From Streptomyces camelliae (GTDB taxonomy: Bacteria > Actinomycetota > Actinomycetes > Streptomycetales > Streptomycetaceae): 64,000 nt of DNA. Both the position numbers and the translations under genes were made by a program. The DNA is taken from positions 8,680,001 to 8,744,000 of the forward strand of contig NZ_CP115300.1 in NCBI RefSeq assembly GCF_027625935.1. The letters run 5' to 3'. Shown one piece after another: positions 19,051-27,309 of this stretch (within the stretch, counting starts at the first letter, position 1; each line of letters starts with the position of its first letter). The notes beneath the pieces are model-generated. The model searched no databases and was not told the DNA's origin. It was given only the letters and a program-made list of their open reading frames with translations.

Positions 19051-19668
19051 TCAGACGCCGGCGAGCAGGGCGTCGAGTGGGGCCGGGACGCGGTCGGCGT
19101 CGAGGGCCTCGACGAGGACGCGGCCGTAGTGGATCTTGCGCCCCTTCTTCGTGCCGAGGAAGCGCCGCAACTGCTGCTGGGCGGTGCGGCGCTGCTGTGC
19201 GGGCTGGCGCAGGAAGGTCTGCAGGGCGCGCAGGTCGCCCTCCGCCTCGATGAGCTCCGCCATGTGTGTCACGCCCAGCGCGCGGATGAGCTCGTCCTCC
19301 AGATCCGCCGCGCAGACGAAGAACTCCCGCTGTGCCGCACCGGCGCGCTCGAAGCCGCGGGCGTAATAGGGGCGTTCCCGCTCGTCGCACAGTCCGGTGA
19401 GGCGGAGGTCCAGGCCGGTCGGCCCGAGAAGGCGGGTGTAACGGCCGACGCTCATGGCGCCGCCGATCGGCAGGAGGCAGACCCCTTCGGCTGCGAGGTC
19501 CCGGCCGCGCCGCGCCGCCAGCGCGCCGACCGCGGCGACGTCGCTCGGCCCTTCGAGCAGGACGGCCGTCCGGACGGACAGCCGCGCGGCCAACGCGCGC
19601 GCGGGCTCGCCGGGGCCGCCGCCCGCCCACGTGGTGATCGCGTCCCGGAACGCCCCCATGTCGGCCAT
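19051..19668 (-). CDS. Stand-alone TOPRIM (OLD-like) domain protein
   Basis: The 205-residue protein consists mostly of a TOPRIM domain: AVLLEGPSDVAAVGALA has the conserved Glu, and RLTGLCDERERPYYARGFERAG supplies the DxE-like acidic pair. OLD-family nucleases place this domain after an ATPase, but no ATPase is encoded here or next to it. It could be a metal-dependent nuclease or nucleotidyl-transfer domain acting alone or with an ATPase elsewhere. The C-terminus (QRRTAQQQLRRFLGTKKGRK) is basic and might bind nucleic acid. The domain is clear; the reaction is not. Confidence 0.7.
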   Translation of the reverse strand: MADMGAFRDAITTWAGGGPGEPARALAARLSVRTAVLLEGPSDVAAVGALAARRGRDLAAEGVCLLPIGGAMSVGRYTRLLGPTGLDLRLTGLCDERERPYYARGFERAGAAQREFFVCAADLEDELIRALGVTHMAELIEAEGDLRALQTFLRQPAQQRRTAQQQLRRFLGTKKGRKIHYGRVLVEALDADRVPAPLDALLAGV

Positions 19669-19769
19669 GACACGAGTCTCCGCCCCGCGACGGCCGCCGC
19701 GCCAGGCACTTCACGCCGCGCCGTCGACGACCGCCGCGGGTGGGCCGGGACGCGGCAGGCGGCGCAAGC

Positions 19770-19803
19770 GGGGCCGGCCGCCCCCGAGGGGGGCGCCGGC
19801 CCC
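19770..19803 (-). terminator. Hairpin terminator after the secreted HNH-like gene
   Basis: GGGGCCGGCCGCCCCC (19770-19785) and its near-complement (19788-19803) form a stem of about 16 bp with a 2-nt loop, 19 nt past the stop of the minus-strand gene at 19822. Its symmetry means it could stop transcription from either side. Confidence 0.7.
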
Positions 19804-19821
19804 TGTGGTGCGGGTGTGAGC

Positions 19822-20352
19822 TCAGCTGAGGCCGAGGCTCGACAGTGCTGTCGTCCAGTCGGTCTCGATCGCGTTCTGGGCGTCCGCGAGGCTGACGGTG
19901 CCCGCGCAGACGGCCTTCTTGAGCTTGTTCTCGACGGTGTCCTTGTCGGAGGAGGTGTAGCCGCCCGTGTCGTAGCGGGGCTCGGGCCAGAGGTTCTGCT
20001 CGCTCGTCGGGTTACCGCCGAGTTCGAGGGGGACGAAGTGGTCCTCTTCGTAGTCGGCGGTGCTGGTGTCCGTGTAGCCGTACTCCACTATTTGCTTCTT
20101 CTTCAGCGCGGTGGTGTACGAACTGGAGGGCCGCACCGTCGCGGTCCAGCCGGAGACACAGATCGTGGAGTCGATGGTGTCCTGCGTGACGTCCGGGTTG
20201 AGGTCGCCGGGCTGGCAGGTGGGGTCGGGGAGGGGGAGGTAGGCCTGGCTGCACGACTGCGCGTGCGCGGTTCCGGTGGTCACTGCGAGCCCCGCCGCGG
20301 CGAGGGCGAGGGTGGACAGCGTGGTCACCAGGGGGCGCGCTATTCGGGACAT
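19822..20352 (-). CDS. Secreted HNH-like protein
   Basis: The 176-residue protein has a clear signal peptide (TTLSTLALAAAGLAVTTGTAHA, cleavage after AHA). The mature part contains EDHFVPLELGGNPTSEQNLWPEPR, which resembles the His-containing core of HNH nucleases, where DH supplies the catalytic histidine and the later Asn/His bind metal. Three cysteines (SCSQAY, PTCQPGD, TICVSG) may form a disulfide outside the cell. It could be a secreted nuclease, but some actinobacterial proteins of this type are only annotated as hypothetical. It has its own promoter region (20353-20561, AT-rich) and a terminator. Confidence 0.68.
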   Translation of the reverse strand: MSRIARPLVTTLSTLALAAAGLAVTTGTAHAQSCSQAYLPLPDPTCQPGDLNPDVTQDTIDSTICVSGWTATVRPSSSYTTALKKKQIVEYGYTDTSTADYEEDHFVPLELGGNPTSEQNLWPEPRYDTGGYTSSDKDTVENKLKKAVCAGTVSLADAQNAIETDWTTALSSLGLS

Positions 20353-20561
20353 GTGGGGGTCTCCCGGTGTGGTTGCCCGGCATCGTTCCGGGCGAGCATG
20401 AGCATGACATCACCAGCTCATCTATGCGGGTAGACCCCTTTGCTGCACCGGGTGATCCTTTGGTTGAAGATTTATCTAGAGCAGGGCGCCCCGAGGGGAA
20501 CGCGTGGCCGGAACTTGGTTGTTGACGGAATGGCGGGAGCCGTGCCGGTCGGCGAACGGCG

Positions 20562-21191
20562 TCACTTCGGGCCGTAGTAGAGCCGGAGGAACTCCTCCAT
20601 CGCTGCGTCGACGCCGGCGCGGTCACCGGTGGCGAGCAGATCGAGCAACAGGCCGCGGACGGTGGCGAGTCCGAGCCTGGCGCGGCTTCGGGCCGTGACG
20701 GGGTCCACCCCCGCGGCCGTCTCGGCGGCGACGAGCGGCTCCAGCCAGTCCGTCACGAGTCCGTCGAGGACCGGTACGGCCTCGGGGCGCCCCCGCAGCG
20801 CGTGCCCGCAGATCTCGAAGAAGAGCCGCTCTTGGCCGGCCAGTGCGGGATCCGTCAGCTGCCGCCACAGGCGTCGTGCGACATCGGCGGGGGAGAGGCC
20901 GGGCTCCGTGCGCAGGCGGGAGAGCTGATCGCGCCGGCATCGCTCCGACGTCCGGACGATCTCGACGAGCAGCTGTTCCTTGGAGCCGAAGTAGTGGATC
21001 AGCATGCGGTGACTGACACCGATCGCGGCGCCCAGGCGGCGCAGGCTCAGGTCGGCGATGCCATGTGCCGTGACGTGGTCGACGGCGGCGGCCACGAGCT
21101 GGGCACGCCGGTCCCCTGTGGTGCCATGTGCGGCGCTCCCGGGGTGCGAGTCGTCCGAGTCCGCCCCGTCGTTGATCCCGTCACGCGCCAC
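20562..21191 (-). CDS. TetR-family transcriptional regulator
   Basis: The 209-residue regulator has a TetR N-terminal helix-turn-helix: RRAQLVAAAVDHVTAHGIADLSL, then LRRLGAAIGVSHRMLIHYFGSKEQLLVEIV. The rest is an all-helical ligand-binding domain. The GTG at 21191 is preferred because longer starts run through the palindromic operators at 21199-21240. It is divergent from an SRPBCC gene whose start codon lies within one of those palindromes, so it most likely represses itself and that gene. The inducer is unknown. Confidence 0.82.
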   Translation of the reverse strand: MARDGINDGADSDDSHPGSAAHGTTGDRRAQLVAAAVDHVTAHGIADLSLRRLGAAIGVSHRMLIHYFGSKEQLLVEIVRTSERCRRDQLSRLRTEPGLSPADVARRLWRQLTDPALAGQERLFFEICGHALRGRPEAVPVLDGLVTDWLEPLVAAETAAGVDPVTARSRARLGLATVRGLLLDLLATGDRAGVDAAMEEFLRLYYGPK

Positions 21192-21198
21192 GCCGGCA

Positions 21199-21240
21199 GT
21201 GTACCCATGGGTACACACCGCATGTACCGTGTGGTACATG
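21199..21240. promoter_or_regulatory. Two palindromic operators between tetR-type gene and SRPBCC gene
   Basis: GTGTACCCATGGGTACAC (21199-21216) is a perfect 18-bp palindrome. Four bases on, CATGTACC and GGTACATG (21221-21240) form 8-bp arms around GTGT. Both share the core GTACC/GGTAC. The second includes the SRPBCC start codon ATG at 21238-21240, so a bound repressor would cover the start of that transcript. Typical of TetR autoregulation. Confidence 0.75.
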
Positions 21241-21702
21241 AAGCCTGTCTCCGTGTCGATCGACGTACCGCAGACGCCCCAACAGGTCTACGACTTCCTG
21301 GATGTCATGGCTCATCACGAACGCTTCACCGACCACTACCTCGGCAACTGGCGATACGACGGGCCCGATCGCGGCATCGGATCGTCCGCCACGGTCACCG
21401 CCGCGCTGGGCGGCACGAGGACCGACGTCACGATCGAGGTGGTCGAGGCCGACGCGCCGCGGCGCATCGTCGAACGCAACGTCAGCGCGGCCGGCCGGCG
21501 CCTGGCGCACGGCACCTACACCGTCGAAGCGCTGGCGAGCGGTGGGAGCCGTGTGTCGTTCACGTACACCTGGGTGCGCGCCCCCCTCGCCGACCGTCTG
21601 CTGGCACCCGTCGTCCGGTCCGTGATGCGGCGCGCCAACCGCACGGTCATGCAACGGCTGGCCACCGAGCTGGCCCGCCATGTGTCCGCCGCCGGATCCT
21701 GA
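21238..21702 (+). CDS. SRPBCC-family polyketide cyclase-like protein
   Basis: The 154-residue protein has the START/SRPBCC pattern: VSVSIDVPQTPQQVYDFLDVM at the start, strands such as ERFTDHYLGNWRYDG and RRIVERNVSAAGRRLAHGTY, and a long C-terminal helix (LLAPVVRSVMRRANRTVMQRLATELAR). These small proteins bind lipophilic ligands in a deep pocket. ATG at 21238 lies inside a palindrome, with no ribosome-binding site, so translation may start on a leaderless transcript. It is divergent from, and presumably regulated by, the TetR protein. The ligand is unknown. Confidence 0.78.
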   Translation: MKPVSVSIDVPQTPQQVYDFLDVMAHHERFTDHYLGNWRYDGPDRGIGSSATVTAALGGTRTDVTIEVVEADAPRRIVERNVSAAGRRLAHGTYTVEALASGGSRVSFTYTWVRAPLADRLLAPVVRSVMRRANRTVMQRLATELARHVSAAGS

Positions 21703-21822
21703 CGTCGAGCGCGGATTTGGACGGTTGCTGGGGCCGTGCTGTACGTCCGTTGCACGGGCCCTAACCGGCGCGAAGCGAGTCTGGAGGCACTTCGACAGGC
21801 CGCTTGCGCAATGGAGTTCACC

Positions 21823-22326
21823 GTGAACCGTACGACCCGTACCCGCGCCTCCGTCATCACCGCCACCGCCCTCGTCGCCGCCGCCACCCTGACCGCCGGA
21901 GTGGGCGTGGCCGGAGCGAAGGACGCGCCGAAGCCCAAGGCGACCAAGGCACAGATCGCCTCCCTCTTCGACCGCTGGAACGACGCCCTGCGGACCGGCG
22001 ACGCCGAGAAGGTCGCCGGCCTGTACGCGAAGGACGCCGTTCTGCTGCCGACGGTCTCCAACAGGATCCGCACCGACCACGCCGGGATCGTCGACTACTT
22101 CGAGCACTTCCTGCAGAACAAGCCGGTCGGCAAGAAGATCGAGTCGATCGTGAACGTGCTCGACCGCAACTCCGCGATCGACACCGGACTGTACGAGTTC
22201 ACGCTCACCGACCCGAAGACCGGTGCCAAGAAGTTCGTGAAGGCGCGGTACACCTACGAGTACGAGAAGCGTGACGGCGTGTGGCTCATCGTCAACCACC
22301 ACTCCTCGATGCTGCCCGAAGGCTGA
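21823..22326 (+). CDS. Secreted SgcJ/EcaC (SnoaL-like, DUF4440) protein
   Basis: The 167-residue protein has a signal peptide (SVITATALVAAATLTAGVGVAGA) and a SnoaL/NTF2-like domain: QIASLFDRWNDALRTGDAEKVAGLYAKDAVLLPTVSN, then IVDYFEHFLQNKPVG and WLIVNHHSSMLPEG. Such domains are small binding or catalytic cups. GTG at 21823 is chosen because GGAG lies 6 nt upstream and the twin-Arg-like signal sequence follows; the longer frame from 21736 adds junk. The 3' end overlaps the convergent chimera at 22292 by 35 nt. Role unknown. Confidence 0.75.
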   Translation: MNRTTRTRASVITATALVAAATLTAGVGVAGAKDAPKPKATKAQIASLFDRWNDALRTGDAEKVAGLYAKDAVLLPTVSNRIRTDHAGIVDYFEHFLQNKPVGKKIESIVNVLDRNSAIDTGLYEFTLTDPKTGAKKFVKARYTYEYEKRDGVWLIVNHHSSMLPEG

Positions 22327-23059
22327 TCGCCACGCACAGCCCGCCGCTCGGGGCGTCCCGCAGGGCCACCGATCCGCCGTCGTCCGTCACCAACTGGCGT
22401 ACGACGGCCAGTCCCAGGCCGGAGCCAGAGCGTCCGGTCAGGCCCTGGCCGCGCCAGAAGCGGTCGAAGGCCCGGGACTTCTCCTGGTCCGTCATGCCGG
22501 GACCCTCGTCCAGCACCGACAGCACCACCTCGTCGGTGCCGGACTCGACCCGGACGGTGATCGTGCCGCCGTCCGGGGAGACCTCCAGGGCGTTGGAGAG
22601 CACGTTGTCCAGCACCTGGTCCAGATGACCGGAGCCGGCCAGGACGACAGGCCCGCCGTCGGTCCGGCCCTCGGACGCGATGCGCACTCCGCGCTCGGCG
22701 GCAGCCGGCCGCCACACCGAGAGACGTTCGCGGACGATGTCGCCGAGCGGCAGCGGTTCCGCCGCCGTCACCTTCGCCTCGGCGCGGGCCAGCACCAGCA
22801 GGCCATTGACCAGGCGGCTCATCCGGACCACCTCGGCCGTCGCCTGCTCGAACGAGGCGACCAGGCGGCCGTTCGGCAGCTGGGCCGACTTGGGGTAGAT
22901 CGCGCAGTTGCCCCGTCCCTTCAGACAGGGCTCGTTCCCGAGCTGGTAGAGGATCCCGCCCGTCGGGTTGTACGCCCGGGCGCCGGCCGTGGGTACGGTC
23001 ACCAGCGCCACTGCCGTGAGGAACGTACCCAACACCGTTGCCGGTCTTCGTCTCCGCAT
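22292..23059 (-). pseudogene. Deletion chimera: secreted-protein N-terminus joined to a histidine kinase C-terminus
   Basis: The 255-residue frame is continuous but made of two unrelated parts. Residues 1 to about 70 are a signal peptide plus the start of an extracellular protein (GGILYQLGNEPCLKGRG, then CAIYPKSAQLPNGRLVASFE), like secreted sialidase/BNR-type proteins. From about residue 73 it becomes the second helix of a HisKA domain (VVRMSRLVNGLLVLARAE) and a complete HATPase_c domain with the N box DNVLSNALEVS, G1 LDEGPGM, F box FDRFWRG and G2 GSGLGLAVVRQLV. The H-box histidine, HAMP and sensor are missing. As drawn it would export a kinase ATPase, so it is probably a deletion scar without function. 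Confidence 0.75.
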
Positions 23060-23092
23060 GGCCCCTCCTTCGGGGATGACCAGGGATGACGC

Positions 23093-25243
23093 TCAGTTCT
23101 CCGGTGAAGTGACGAGGACGCGGACGTCCCACGCGCCGAGCTCCAGCTCGCTCCCCGACGGGATCTCGCCGCCGTCCAGTACGTCGGTCAGGTCGGCGGG
23201 GGCGGTGACACGGGTGGGTGCCCAGCCCCAGTTGTGCAGGACATGGACCCGTCGGCCGTCGGGGGAGGTGCCGGTGGTCGCGGTGACGGACGCGGGGAGG
23301 TCCCGCCAGCCGTGGCGCGCGGTGGGTGCCAGCCATGCGGCCAGGGCGCGGGCGAAGCCTCGGTCCGGAACGGTGCCGACGCAGGTGATCCGGCCCGCGC
23401 CGTGCCGGCGGGTGGTGACCGCCGGCCAGCGGCCGAAGTGCGGATGCTCGTACGAGACGAGCACGTCGGCGTCCGTGACGACGAGGCCGTCCGCCCACCG
23501 CGTGGCACGCGCGTGCTCCGGCAGCCGGAGCGGGCCGCCCGCCGTGCCGCGGACCGAGAGGTCGTGGACGAGGTTGCTGAACTCGTCGTACCGCACGCCC
23601 GCGGCGTCGGCGAGCCGGCCGGGCGCGGGTGCGAGCCGGGCGCGGGCCTCGTGGTCGGCGTAGGCGGTCCGCGGGCCCAGGACGAGATGGCCGCCGGCCC
23701 CGGCGTAGGCGGCGAGCCAGTCGACCGTGCCGTCGTGGGCGAGGTACAGGCCCGGGACGAGCAGCACCGCATGCCGGCGCGCCGCTTCCTCGGGGGCCAT
23801 GCCCTCCCGGTCTCCGAGCGGGTCGTGCAGCTGCCGGGCGTGGATGACGCGCACCTGGCGGCCGGCGTCGAAGGCGCCACGGTAGAAGGGGTCGAAGATG
23901 CCGTCGTAGGCCGTCGGGTCCGGGGCGCCGTCGGCGGTCGCGAGCGGGGGGTGCTTCTCCATCAGCCACTTGCTCGGCGTCGAGTAGACCATCGCGAGGT
24001 CGGCGTCCGGTTCGAGACCCGCGACGAGTGCGCCCGCCTTGTCGAACTCGGCGCCCAGCCGGGCGAGTTCGGCGTGGACACGGCCGGGCTGTCCGCTGTG
24101 CGGCAGGACACCGCCCCAGTACGTCTCGGCACCGAAGCGCAGTGTCTGCCACTGCCAGTACTCGATCATCCGTGCCCCGCGCGCCACGTGCGCCCAGGCG
24201 GCCTGCCGCCACTGGCCGTCGTAGGCGGGACGGTTGTCCCAGGCGAAGCCGATGGAGCCCGCGTTGGTCTCGGTCACCAGGAAGGGTTCCTGGCGGGAGG
24301 AGAACATCCAGTCGGCGGTCCGGTACATCGCCCAGACGCCGGTCGTCTTCCAGATCTGTCGGTGGTCGTCGGGCGTGGGGTCGGGGAGCAGGAGGCCGTC
24401 CTGCATGTCGTAGTACGGGTTGCCGGAGGCGATGTCGAGCACGGCGGAGAGGTCGTCGTCCCGCACGCCCTGGCGGGTGTAGGAGACGCAGGTGGTGACG
24501 AACTGTCCGGGGCGGGCGTACTCGCGGACGATGCCGGCCTGCCAGCTGATGAACTCGGTGACCTGGCGGGCCTGGAACTCCCGCCAGGCGACGTCGTACT
24601 GGGGCTGGGCGTTGCCGTCCGGGGTCCACAGATCGGCCCAGTCGGTCAGCCGGTGGGACCAGTACACCAGCCCCCATTCCCGGTTGAGGGTCTCCACGTC
24701 CCCGTAACGGTGGCGCAGGTGGTCCACGAAGCGCTCGAAGACGCCGCGGTTGTGGAAGAGGTGCAGGCCCGGTTCGTTGTCCACCTGCCAGCCGATGACC
24801 GCGGGGTGGCCGGCGTACCGGGCGACGACCTTGCGGATCACCCGCTCGGCGTGGAAGCGGAAGGCGGGATGGGTGAAGTCGGCCTCCTGGCGCCCACCCC
24901 AGCCGATGCGCCGGCCGGTCGCCTGCTCCCCGGCGATCTCCGGGTACTGGCGGGCCAGCCACGGCGGTACGGCGTACGTCGGCGTGCCCACGACGACGGA
25001 GATGCCGCGCTCCTGGGCGCCGTCCAGCACCGGTTGCAGCCAGTCGAGTTCGAAACGGCCGTTCTCCGGCTCCCACGTCGACCAGACCGACTCCCCGACC
25101 CGGATGACGCTGAAGTGCGCCTCCGCCATCAGATCGAGGTCGGTCTTCAGCCGTTCCTCGGGCCGCAGCCCGGGGTCGTAGGCGGGCGTGTACTCGTGGT
25201 AGTACGCGGCACCGAAGAGGACACGGGCGGGCAGATCCGCCAT
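23093..25243 (-). CDS. GH42 beta-galactosidase
   Basis: The 716-residue cytoplasmic enzyme matches GH42 beta-galactosidases. It opens FGAAYYHEYTPAYDPGL, and the early segment MAEAHFSVIRVGESVWSTWEP is typical. The general acid Glu is in WQVDNEPGLH and the nucleophile Glu in LVTETNAGSIGFAW. A beta-rich C-terminal domain follows the TIM barrel. ATG at 25243 has AGGAGG about 6 nt upstream. It has no signal peptide, so it probably cleaves imported galactosides. The ABC importer expected in this locus survives only as a permease tail at 25287, and a LacI regulator lies upstream. Confidence 0.92.
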   Translation of the reverse strand: MADLPARVLFGAAYYHEYTPAYDPGLRPEERLKTDLDLMAEAHFSVIRVGESVWSTWEPENGRFELDWLQPVLDGAQERGISVVVGTPTYAVPPWLARQYPEIAGEQATGRRIGWGGRQEADFTHPAFRFHAERVIRKVVARYAGHPAVIGWQVDNEPGLHLFHNRGVFERFVDHLRHRYGDVETLNREWGLVYWSHRLTDWADLWTPDGNAQPQYDVAWREFQARQVTEFISWQAGIVREYARPGQFVTTCVSYTRQGVRDDDLSAVLDIASGNPYYDMQDGLLLPDPTPDDHRQIWKTTGVWAMYRTADWMFSSRQEPFLVTETNAGSIGFAWDNRPAYDGQWRQAAWAHVARGARMIEYWQWQTLRFGAETYWGGVLPHSGQPGRVHAELARLGAEFDKAGALVAGLEPDADLAMVYSTPSKWLMEKHPPLATADGAPDPTAYDGIFDPFYRGAFDAGRQVRVIHARQLHDPLGDREGMAPEEAARRHAVLLVPGLYLAHDGTVDWLAAYAGAGGHLVLGPRTAYADHEARARLAPAPGRLADAAGVRYDEFSNLVHDLSVRGTAGGPLRLPEHARATRWADGLVVTDADVLVSYEHPHFGRWPAVTTRRHGAGRITCVGTVPDRGFARALAAWLAPTARHGWRDLPASVTATTGTSPDGRRVHVLHNWGWAPTRVTAPADLTDVLDGGEIPSGSELELGAWDVRVLVTSPEN

Positions 25244-25286
25244 GAAGGGACCTCCTGAGGAGAGAGAAGGGGGAGCGCCGGTGGCG

Positions 25287-25397
25287 CTACTGCTTGACGC
25301 TTCCGGCGGCCAGGCCGCTCTGCCAGTAGCGCTGGAGCAGCAGGAAGGCCACGACGAGCGGGACGATCGAGGACGGGTGGGTGAGGGTTCTGGGCAT
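25287..25397 (-). pseudogene. Tail of a carbohydrate ABC permease behind a foreign start
   Basis: This 36-codon frame ends in PLVVAFLLLQRYWQSGLAAGSVKQ, read in two parts as the characteristic last helix and tail of MalG-type sugar permeases. The first ten residues (MPRTLTHPSS) do not belong to a permease and may be the start of another gene of the operon. Almost all of an ABC importer appears to have been deleted between LacI and GH42. Confidence 0.65.
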
Positions 25398-25512
25398 GGG
25401 GAACTCCCGCCGCTGGGCGTAGGAACGGCACGCCTGGCGAGGGCGTGTCGGGTGGGTGCCGTGTGCCGTACAGAGGAGGCGACGAGCGCCGGCCGGCCCG
25501 TGGGGCAATGGG

Positions 25513-26568
25513 TCAGTCGGTGGTCTGTGGCCGGTGCTGTGGTGGGGGTGCGGTGGAGGCGCGGAGGACGAGTTCGACCGGTGGGTCGTTCGCCGGGGGC
25601 AGCTCCGTGTCCGGTTTCTCGATCGCGTGGACCAGTAGCCGGAGCCCTTCCCGTGCCACGGCGTCGAACGGTTGGCGCACGGTGGTCAGCGGGGGCGTCA
25701 CATAGGCGGAGACGGGGGTGTCGTCGAAGCCGATGACGCTGACGTCCTCGGGCACGCGCAGTCCGGCCTCCGTCAGCGCGCGGATCAGACCGATGGCCAT
25801 GTCGTCGTTGGCCGCGAACACCGCGGTCAGGTCACGGTCGGAGGCGAGCTCGTGGCCCGCCGCGTAGCCGGACGCGGCCGACCAGTCACCCTCGATGACG
25901 GGCGGCTGGTCCCTGCCCCGCTCGGCCAGCGCCGCGCGCCAGCCGGCGAGCCGGTCCCGGGCGGCGAACCACCGCTGGGGACCGGCAAGATGATGGACCA
26001 CCCGGTGCCCGAGGCCGAGGAGATGCCGGGTGGCTTCCCGGGCCGGCAGTTCGGCCCCGACTCCCGCGGACACCGTGCGAGGACCGGCGAACGGGGCGGG
26101 AGAGCCGAGGACGAGCACGGGTACGTCGACACTGAGCGAGACCGCGCCCTCGTCGATCGGCTCGGACACGACGATGCCGTCCACGCCCTGTTCCAGGAGG
26201 TGTTCCACGGCACCGGCGATGCCGCCCGGGTCGCCTTCCAGGGTGTTGACCACCCGGAGCGCGTACCCCACGTCCCGCGCGGCCCGCTCGATGCCGATCA
26301 GCAGTGAGGCGGGCCCGTACAGGGCGGTCCCCAGGGTGACCACGCCGATGGAGTGGGTCCGCCCGGAGGCCAGTGCCCGGGCCGCGCTGTTCAACCGGTA
26401 GCCGAGTTCCTCGGCCGCCTCCAGCACACGGCGGCGCACGTCCTCGGAGACGTACCGCTCTCCGTTGAAGACGCGCGACACGGTTTTCTGCGACACACCC
26501 GCGTGTCGGGCCACGTCCACACCGCGTGGTGCGGCGGCGCTGCCGCTCCGCACTTCCCCTTGTGCCAT
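25513..26568 (-). CDS. LacI-family transcriptional regulator (probable regulator of the GH42 locus)
   Basis: The 351-residue protein has a LacI helix-turn-helix (VDVARHAGVSQKTVSRVFNGERYVSEDVRRRV) and a periplasmic-binding-protein-like effector domain ending in VSVIGFDDTPVSAYVTPPLTTVRQP. It lies upstream of GH42 in the same direction, with an importer remnant between, so galactosides are the likely inducers. Start ATG at 26568 is conventional. The region upstream carries tandem palindromes (26618-26645). With the importer gone, its physiological input may be reduced. Confidence 0.85.
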   Translation of the reverse strand: MAQGEVRSGSAAAPRGVDVARHAGVSQKTVSRVFNGERYVSEDVRRRVLEAAEELGYRLNSAARALASGRTHSIGVVTLGTALYGPASLLIGIERAARDVGYALRVVNTLEGDPGGIAGAVEHLLEQGVDGIVVSEPIDEGAVSLSVDVPVLVLGSPAPFAGPRTVSAGVGAELPAREATRHLLGLGHRVVHHLAGPQRWFAARDRLAGWRAALAERGRDQPPVIEGDWSAASGYAAGHELASDRDLTAVFAANDDMAIGLIRALTEAGLRVPEDVSVIGFDDTPVSAYVTPPLTTVRQPFDAVAREGLRLLVHAIEKPDTELPPANDPPVELVLRASTAPPPQHRPQTTD

Positions 26569-26617
26569 GGCCTCTCCCTGGGGCGTCGGTGACCCGCTGC
26601 CGGCCGGTACCTGTGGC

Positions 26618-26645
26618 TGACTGCGCTGTCATGACTGCGCAGTCA
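26618..26645. promoter_or_regulatory. Two abutting 14-bp palindromes between lacI-type and marR-type genes
   Basis: TGACTGCGCTGTCA (26618-26631) is followed without a gap by TGACTGCGCAGTCA (26632-26645), the second a perfect palindrome. They lie 50 nt before the LacI start and about 118 nt before the MarR start. They could serve either regulator; the distance favours autoregulation of LacI. Confidence 0.6.
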
Positions 26646-26762
26646 TGTGTACGCAGTCGAACAAGGGGCGTCAAGACTCTGGGCAACATCCCGTATTCGC
26701 GGGCGGCACTTCGCCGACATCGGCGCGGTAGATGATGCGTCAACGACATTTACACTGTGTCC

Positions 26763-27230
26763 ATGGAGGAGAGCGTGCGGTGGTTGACGCCGGAAGAGCA
26801 GCATGCGTGGCGGGGTTTCGTACGGTTGCACGAGCGGCTCGGAGGCCGCTTGGCGCGCTTGCTCCAGTCGGAGTCCCAGTTGTCGGCTGCCGACTTCGCG
26901 GTGCTGGTCCATCTGACCGACGTGCCGGAGGGGCGGCAGCGCCACCAGGATCTGGCCCGTGCGCTGGAGTGGGAGAAGAGCCGGATGTCGCATCACATCG
27001 CGCGCATGGCAGGCCGCGGTCTGGTGGTGCGGGAAGAGTGTCCTGAGGACGGACGCGGGGCGTTCGTCGTGATCACAGAGGGGGGCCGGGCGGCGATCGA
27101 GGCCGCTGCTCCGCTTCATGTGGCAGCGGTGCGCTCTCTGTTCCTCGACCATGTGACTCCGGCGGAGCTGCGGACACTGGCCCAGGTTTCCGAGCGAGTG
27201 ATCACACAGCTGGACGCGGAACCGTCATGA
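26763..27230 (+). CDS. MarR-family transcriptional regulator
   Basis: The 155-residue regulator has the MarR winged helix (LSAADFAVLVHLTDVPEG, HQDLARALEWEKSRMSHHIARMAGRGLVVREEC, then RGAFVVITEGGRAA). ATG at 26763 is preferred over GTG 26757: TACACT at 26751-26756 sits 7 nt upstream, the position of a -10 box for a leaderless transcript, and no ribosome-binding site is present. It lies upstream of the pirin gene in the same direction, and a MarR-type palindrome stands before pirin, so it probably controls that gene. Confidence 0.78.
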   Translation: MEESVRWLTPEEQHAWRGFVRLHERLGGRLARLLQSESQLSAADFAVLVHLTDVPEGRQRHQDLARALEWEKSRMSHHIARMAGRGLVVREECPEDGRGAFVVITEGGRAAIEAAAPLHVAAVRSLFLDHVTPAELRTLAQVSERVITQLDAEPS

Positions 27231-27269
27231 CCAGGGGCAGGTGGCCATCCGCCCGCCCTCATGGCAAGG

Positions 27270-27287
27270 TAGTTGATGTGACAACCA
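27270..27287. promoter_or_regulatory. MarR-type operator before the pirin gene
   Basis: TAGTTGATGTGACAACCA contains the inverted GTTG/CAAC pair and closely resembles MarR-family operators of the TAGTTGACATGTCAACTA type. It lies 23 nt upstream of the pirin start, where it could block transcription. Confidence 0.55.
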
Positions 27288-27309
27288 GCATGTGCGAGAG
27301 GCGGTCTCG

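Noticed and set aside
22254..25076. 940-codon open frame on the minus strand over the GH42 region
   Set aside because: It is another frame of the same strand as GH42 and the kinase chimera, very Arg/Pro-rich, without motifs.
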